The notes below the pieces were generated by a model. It ran no database searches. It saw only the letters and a program-made list of their open reading frames with translations, and had not been told where the DNA came from. 64,000 bases of DNA from JADLCB01 sp964398315 (lineage in GTDB: Bacteria; Planctomycetota; Phycisphaerae; Tepidisphaerales; Tepidisphaeraceae), in NCBI GenBank assembly GCA_964398315.1, contig CAYNMV010000010.1:1-64000 (forward strand), written 5' to 3'. A program made the position numbers and the translations under genes. Positions 60,335-64,000 of the stretch are shown here, piece by piece; within the stretch, counting starts at the first letter, position 1, and the number at the start of each line of letters is the position of its first letter.

Positions 60335-62563
60335 TCAGGCTGCCAGGGGGGAGGGCCGACGGCCCAGCAGCAGCGCTGCCATGTCTTCTTCCTCGGCCTC
60401 GATCTCGCCGTGGCCCATCGTATCGGCCAATCGGTGCACGCGCGTGCCGATGGGCAGGTCTGATGCGAAACGCGGCGGGGCGGTGCTGACGCGCACCATC
60501 GCTGCGCTTTCCTCACCTGTGCGCTCCACGTAAACCGCATCCGCAATGGCATACCCGCCGCCCGCCGGGACCGTCATTGTGACCGTCAGCGTTGTTCCGC
60601 TGACTCGGATGCCGGCCCCGATCCGCTGCCACATGGCACCGCCATAGGCCAGATCCCCGCCAGCGATGCGCTGGTCGACCGTGGAGACCTGGCGCAGCGT
60701 CGAGCCGTCAAACAGGCTGTAGGTCACATTGCCCGCGCGGTTGGCCTGGGCGGGGAAGGTGGTGAAGACACGATAGGTGCCGGGCGTCAGTTGGGTGAAG
60801 ATCCAGGTGTGGCTGGAGCCGGCGACATTGCTGTAGGAAAAATCGCCGCCATAGCCACCGGTGATGCTGCGCTGCCATGAATTGCCGCTGATGCTGGTGG
60901 CGGCTGATCCATCATCGGCAATGCGCAGCACCGGCGCGGCGATGACGGTGCCACTGATGGGAATCGCGAACAGCGGTTTATCGACATCGTTGCTGGCGAG
61001 GGTGATCTGTCCGGCAAAATGGCCTGGTGCCGCTGCGCTGAGCCGCACCGTGAACGTCGTGGACTGGCCGCTCAGCAGCGTCGTGGTGCCCAGGCCAGAC
61101 GCGAGCGTGAACCCTGCCGGCAGGGTCAGCGTGCCCAGTTCCAGCGGCTGGCGCCCGGTGTTGCGCACGGTGAAGGTGCGCAGCAGCGGCGAGCCGGCAG
61201 TGGTGCTGCCGAACTGCACCTGACCGGCTCCGCTTTGCAGTTCACGGCCGCCTTCAAAGAGGCGGATGACCGGCTGGTTGGGGGCGGCCAGATTCAGGAT
61301 CGCCTCACCCAGTGCGAACGGGTTGATGCGGGGGAAGCTCAGGTTCGTGTTAGCGACGTTATCGTTCTCATCATCACCGTCGACGATGATGTCGGCGGTG
61401 TCGATCAGCATCTGGCGGAACTCGGCGGGGGTGAGCCGCCGGCCCAGTGTCTGCACGGCCAGTTGCTGTGCCAGCGTCGCGATGCCGGCGATATGCGGGG
61501 CCGCCTGGCTGGTGCCGTGCTGTGTCACCAGTCCGCCCAGGTGATTGGCGCCGGTGATGGGAGCGCCGGGAGCGAAGACATCCAGCAGCGTGGCATGACG
61601 CTGGCTGAAGGGGGTGATCACATCGGGCCCGCTGGCGTAGGCGGTGGCGCCGCTGGTATAGGCGAAGCCGCCGGCGTTGTCCTTGTAGACCGCGCCCACC
61701 GCCAGCACATTGGGATCGGCCGCGGGATAAGCCACGCCTTGAGCGCTGTTGAAGCGGGCGAAATCGTTGCCCGCTGCCGCGACCACGATCACATCCATCG
61801 CCGCCAGCGCGGCCAGCTCATCGCCGATGCCGTAGCTGGAATGGGCGAACGACCAGTTGGCGCTGTCGCCCAGCGAGAGGTTGATCGAGGCGATGTTGTA
61901 GGTGGCGGCGTTGGCGATGCACCACTGGAGGGCCTGCTCGATGTAGCCGAAGTTGCCCATCCCCGCATCGGTGAAGACCTTGAGTGCGATGATGTTGCTG
62001 CCCGGGGCGACACCGCGGTAGGTGGCGTTCGAACTGGCGATGATGCTGCTGACGTTGGAACCGTGCCCGTTGCGATCACTGGCATCGCCGTCGTTGTCGG
62101 CAAAGTCGTACTGATAGACGATGCGGTCGGCGATGCCGTCGCCGTTGGCATCGGGGCCGAAGAACGGGTGATCGAGGTCGATGCCGGTATCGAGAATAAC
62201 GGTGGAAAACCCGCGCCCGTCAATGCCGGCGAAGCGGCCATCAGCGCGGAACAGATCGAGATCGATCAGGGCGTTGGAGGTGGCGACGGCAGGAACGAAC
62301 GTGCCCGGCAGGCTGGAAACGCTCGGCAGATAGATCGGCGCGGTAGAGCGGGTAGTGCTGATGGACGCCAGCGCTGCGCTGACCGCCATTCCCCGGCCCG
62401 ACCATGCCGGCGATGCCGACAGCATCACCCGTGGCTCAAGCGTCTCCCACATGTCGCCCGGCGGCAGCGCCTCGACCGGCCCGGCCCACGTCCGTCCGGC
62501 CGGGGTGGACAGTTTCCACTCCGGCCGCCGTCGCGGTCTGCCTGGCACAATCGAATGCTCCAT
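60335..62563 (-). CDS. LEPR-type secreted subtilisin-like protease with golvesin-like domain
   Basis: The 742-residue protein carries the planctomycete LEPR motif (TLEPRVMLSAS, about 41-51) within its N-terminus, then an S8 protease domain. The triad is Asp125 (VILDTGID), His167 (NGHGSNV) and Ser352 (GTSQAAPH), with oxyanion Asn266 (AAAGNDFA). A choice-of-anchor/ASPM-like beta domain follows (about 440-540, TFTVRNTGRQPLELGTLTL). Next is a golvesin C-terminal-like domain (about 555-685, WIFTQLTPGTYRVFTTFP, YAIADAVYVER), then an acidic/Ala tail. There is no classical signal peptide; LEPR regions are thought to serve export or sorting. No ribosome-binding site is evident. Confidence 0.85.
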   Translation of the reverse strand: MEHSIVPGRPRRRPEWKLSTPAGRTWAGPVEALPPGDMWETLEPRVMLSASPAWSGRGMAVSAALASISTTRSTAPIYLPSVSSLPGTFVPAVATSNALIDLDLFRADGRFAGIDGRGFSTVILDTGIDLDHPFFGPDANGDGIADRIVYQYDFADNDGDASDRNGHGSNVSSIIASSNATYRGVAPGSNIIALKVFTDAGMGNFGYIEQALQWCIANAATYNIASINLSLGDSANWSFAHSSYGIGDELAALAAMDVIVVAAAGNDFARFNSAQGVAYPAADPNVLAVGAVYKDNAGGFAYTSGATAYASGPDVITPFSQRHATLLDVFAPGAPITGANHLGGLVTQHGTSQAAPHIAGIATLAQQLAVQTLGRRLTPAEFRQMLIDTADIIVDGDDENDNVANTNLSFPRINPFALGEAILNLAAPNQPVIRLFEGGRELQSGAGQVQFGSTTAGSPLLRTFTVRNTGRQPLELGTLTLPAGFTLASGLGTTTLLSGQSTTFTVRLSAAAPGHFAGQITLASNDVDKPLFAIPISGTVIAAPVLRIADDGSAATSISGNSWQRSITGGYGGDFSYSNVAGSSHTWIFTQLTPGTYRVFTTFPAQANRAGNVTYSLFDGSTLRQVSTVDQRIAGGDLAYGGAMWQRIGAGIRVSGTTLTVTMTVPAGGGYAIADAVYVERTGEESAAMVRVSTAPPRFASDLPIGTRVHRLADTMGHGEIEAEEEDMAALLLGRRPSPLAA

Positions 62564-62737
62564 TGGGCGTCTCCCACGCGATCCTGTGTGCTCTGCCCCA
62601 CAGACTTATTCGGAGCTTTCGGAGAGGGGGGTGAGCGGATCCGCGCGGTCCGGTAATCCACGCATCGTCGCAAAGAAAGGTTTGCAGCAGCGAGCCCAGC
62701 GGCGTACGATGCCGCAAACTTCTACAAAGGGGCTGCC

Positions 62738-63670
62738 ATGGGATTCCGACTGCGGGCGCGTGGGTTGACCTTGACCGATCTGCTGGTGGCAACCGTTTGC
62801 CTGATGCTGCTGTCAGTGGCGGGAATATCGTGCTCACAAAAACAGCGTGAGGTCGAGAGTCGCGTCAAGTGTGCTGAAAACCTGAAGTTGATTGGCCAGG
62901 CGATGCTGCTGTATTCCAATGACAATCGCGGCCAATACCCGCGCACCCACCATAACCCCGACCTGAGCGCCCATCCGCTGACGGCATTCACTGTGCCCGA
63001 GGCGGACAATCCGTTGGCCTTTGACCTGGATGGAGAAAGGCGGGTGCCGCGGGCCGGCAAGTGGGGTGAGGGCGGGGCGCCGGCGTACAACGATGTGACG
63101 GCCGCGCTGTTTCTGCTGCTCCGCACGCAAAACATTGGTCCGGAGCGCTTCGTGTGCCCCAGCAGCACCGCGACGCCTGATGCGCTGAATGGCGAATCTG
63201 CGCAGATGCGATCAAATTTCACCAGTTCTCGCAACCTGAGCTACAGCGTCGCCACACCCTATCCATCCACCGATGCGATCAAGGTAGGCTATCGCTGGAG
63301 TGCCAACACGAACCCCGAATTGATTCTCGTCGCCGATATCAATCCTGGCACCAGCGGGCGCGACATCACCGATCCGACCTTCGTCGACACGCTGCCGAAG
63401 GAGCAGTTGCGGCAGGGCAACAGCCCGAACCATAACCGCGATGGCCAGAACGCCCTTTTTGCCGATGGCCATGTCGAGTTTGTCGAGACCCCTTTCGTTG
63501 GCGTGAACCACGACAACATTTACACCAAAGCCGCATCGGCTGAGCGCGGTGACACCACCTCCAGCCGCACCTTCGACGGGACCATGGCGCCCACCCACCA
63601 GTACGACAGCATCCTCCTGCCGCTGGCGCGAGAAGGCACCCCTGGAGAACAGGAGAAGAAAGCTGAGTGA
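62738..63670 (+). CDS. Second secreted pseudopilin, H-X9-DG type, with altered +5 residue
   Basis: The 310-residue protein has a prepilin-like N-terminus, RGLTLTDLLVATVCLMLLSV. Asp stands at the +5 position where nearly all prepilins have Glu, and Leu at +1 instead of Phe. The H-X9-DG region is NHNRDGQNALFADGHVEFVE. AAAGGGG lies close before the ATG. It lies divergent to the LEPR subtilase gene, with 174 bases between the starts. Processing by the prepilin peptidase should still be possible, but pilus-type assembly might be altered. Confidence 0.8.
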   Translation: MGFRLRARGLTLTDLLVATVCLMLLSVAGISCSQKQREVESRVKCAENLKLIGQAMLLYSNDNRGQYPRTHHNPDLSAHPLTAFTVPEADNPLAFDLDGERRVPRAGKWGEGGAPAYNDVTAALFLLLRTQNIGPERFVCPSSTATPDALNGESAQMRSNFTSSRNLSYSVATPYPSTDAIKVGYRWSANTNPELILVADINPGTSGRDITDPTFVDTLPKEQLRQGNSPNHNRDGQNALFADGHVEFVETPFVGVNHDNIYTKAASAERGDTTSSRTFDGTMAPTHQYDSILLPLAREGTPGEQEKKAE

Positions 63671-63764
63671 TTGAGAGCCGATGACAGGCCGATGCCCGCT
63701 TGTGGCGCAGCCACGAAAGACGGTGCATCAGCTTGCAGGCTGATCTGAGGTGGGTACGTGAAGT

Positions 63765-63811
63765 GCGCCTCGCTGGCAACGATTGTCTTGCCAGTGAGGC
63801 GCTTTTCTTTT
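63765..63811 (+). terminator. Rho-independent terminator after the pseudopilin gene
   Basis: GCGCCTCGCTGGCAA (63765-63779) pairs with TTGCCAGTGAGGCGC (63788-63802), with one G-T wobble, and is followed by TTTTCTTTT. Confidence 0.85.
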
Positions 63812-63864
63812 GTCGGCAACGTTTGCTTTGCGCTGTCGTCGGCAGGACCTGTCACTCGATGGAC

Positions 63865-64000
63865 TCATCTCGTGACCGTTTTCTTCACGATGATGCTGTG
63901 CGGGCCACACCAGTTCCAGATGCCGATGCGACCGGGATAGTAGTAGGTCCAGGCCCAGGTGTACGGGTAGCCACCGTAGTAGTAGGGGTAGCCGCCGTAG
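63865..64000 (-). CDS. C-terminal end of a Gly/Tyr-rich protein (runs off the window)
   Basis: The last 44 or so residues are visible. They start with YGGYPYYYGGYPY repeats, then a Trp/Tyr-rich stretch and a short closing part (GIWNWCGPHSIIVKKTVTR) before the TGA. Such low-complexity ends occur in small exported or coat proteins. Too little is present for a family assignment. Confidence 0.5.
   Translation of the reverse strand, partial: YGGYPYYYGGYPYTWAWTYYYPGRIGIWNWCGPHSIIVKKTVTR

Noticed and set aside
1..64000. tRNA, rRNA, CRISPR or insertion-sequence features
   Set aside because: I looked for T-loop patterns, regularly spaced repeats and transposase motifs and saw none, but a covariance-model scan would be needed to exclude small RNAs.

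Overview
The window is GC-rich, densely packed bacterial DNA that reads as a planctomycete, most likely class Phycisphaerae. The evidence is a LEPR-type N-terminal motif on a secreted subtilase, a PEP-CTERM surface protein, two secreted pseudopilins of the H-X9-DG type, an archaeal-type phosphoglycerate mutase, uroporphyrinogen-decarboxylase-like and zinc-ribbon proteins, and many GTG/TTG starts. Several genes have a -10 box only 6 to 11 bases before the start codon, which suggests leaderless mRNAs. I saw no tRNA, rRNA, CRISPR array or insertion sequence.

Layout. 1-1.7 kb: 5' two thirds of pyruvate phosphate dikinase behind a near-consensus promoter, then a LuxR-type regulator. 2.9-8.7 kb: minus-strand ABC exporter operon (850-residue membrane protein, ATPase, a tiny coupled ORF, an internally duplicated permease). 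8.9-14.2 kb: zinc-binding methyltransferase, zinc-ribbon membrane protein, small membrane protein, asparagine synthase. 14.3-19.4 kb: a LacI-type regulator followed by a PEP-CTERM protein, a pseudopilin and a URO-D-family protein, with operator-like palindromes overlapping the -35 boxes. 19.5-28 kb: ClC channel, small membrane protein, two tandem paralogous envelope proteins, HtrA protease, PanB. 28-35 kb: ExbB/ExbD, phosphohexomutase, then PgpH-like 7TM-HD phosphodiesterase and PhoH on the minus strand. 35.4-39.6 kb: a FecR-like protein with an approximately 450-residue proline/valine repeat tail, and a TPR plus beta-barrel outer-membrane protein. 39.9-47.5 kb: VWA protein, disordered protein, phosphoglycerate mutase, DUF2156-GNAT fusion, RibBA, zinc-ribbon membrane protein, TruB. 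47.7-50.3 kb: ECF sigma factor, anti-sigma factor and a secreted secretin-N-like protein in one direction. 50.4-58.3 kb: TrpA, WalJ-like metallo-hydrolase, Hpt, bifunctional trehalose synthase/phosphatase, a fragment like a phage tape-measure C-terminus, a small lipoprotein, a condensation-like acyltransferase and an isoprenylcysteine-methyltransferase-like enzyme. 58.6-64 kb: beta-propeller lipoprotein, small membrane protein, LEPR subtilase with golvesin-like domain, a second pseudopilin, and the C-terminus of a Gly/Tyr-rich protein.

Most of the window is chromosomal housekeeping interleaved with cell-envelope genes. The parts most worth following up are the LacI regulon at 14.3-18.2 kb, the sigma/anti-sigma/STN module at 47.7-50.3 kb, the FecR-repeat/TPR-barrel pair at 35.4-39.6 kb, and the tandem envelope paralogues at 22.3-25.1 kb. 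All functions are assigned by recognising motifs in translated sequence; no database search was run.
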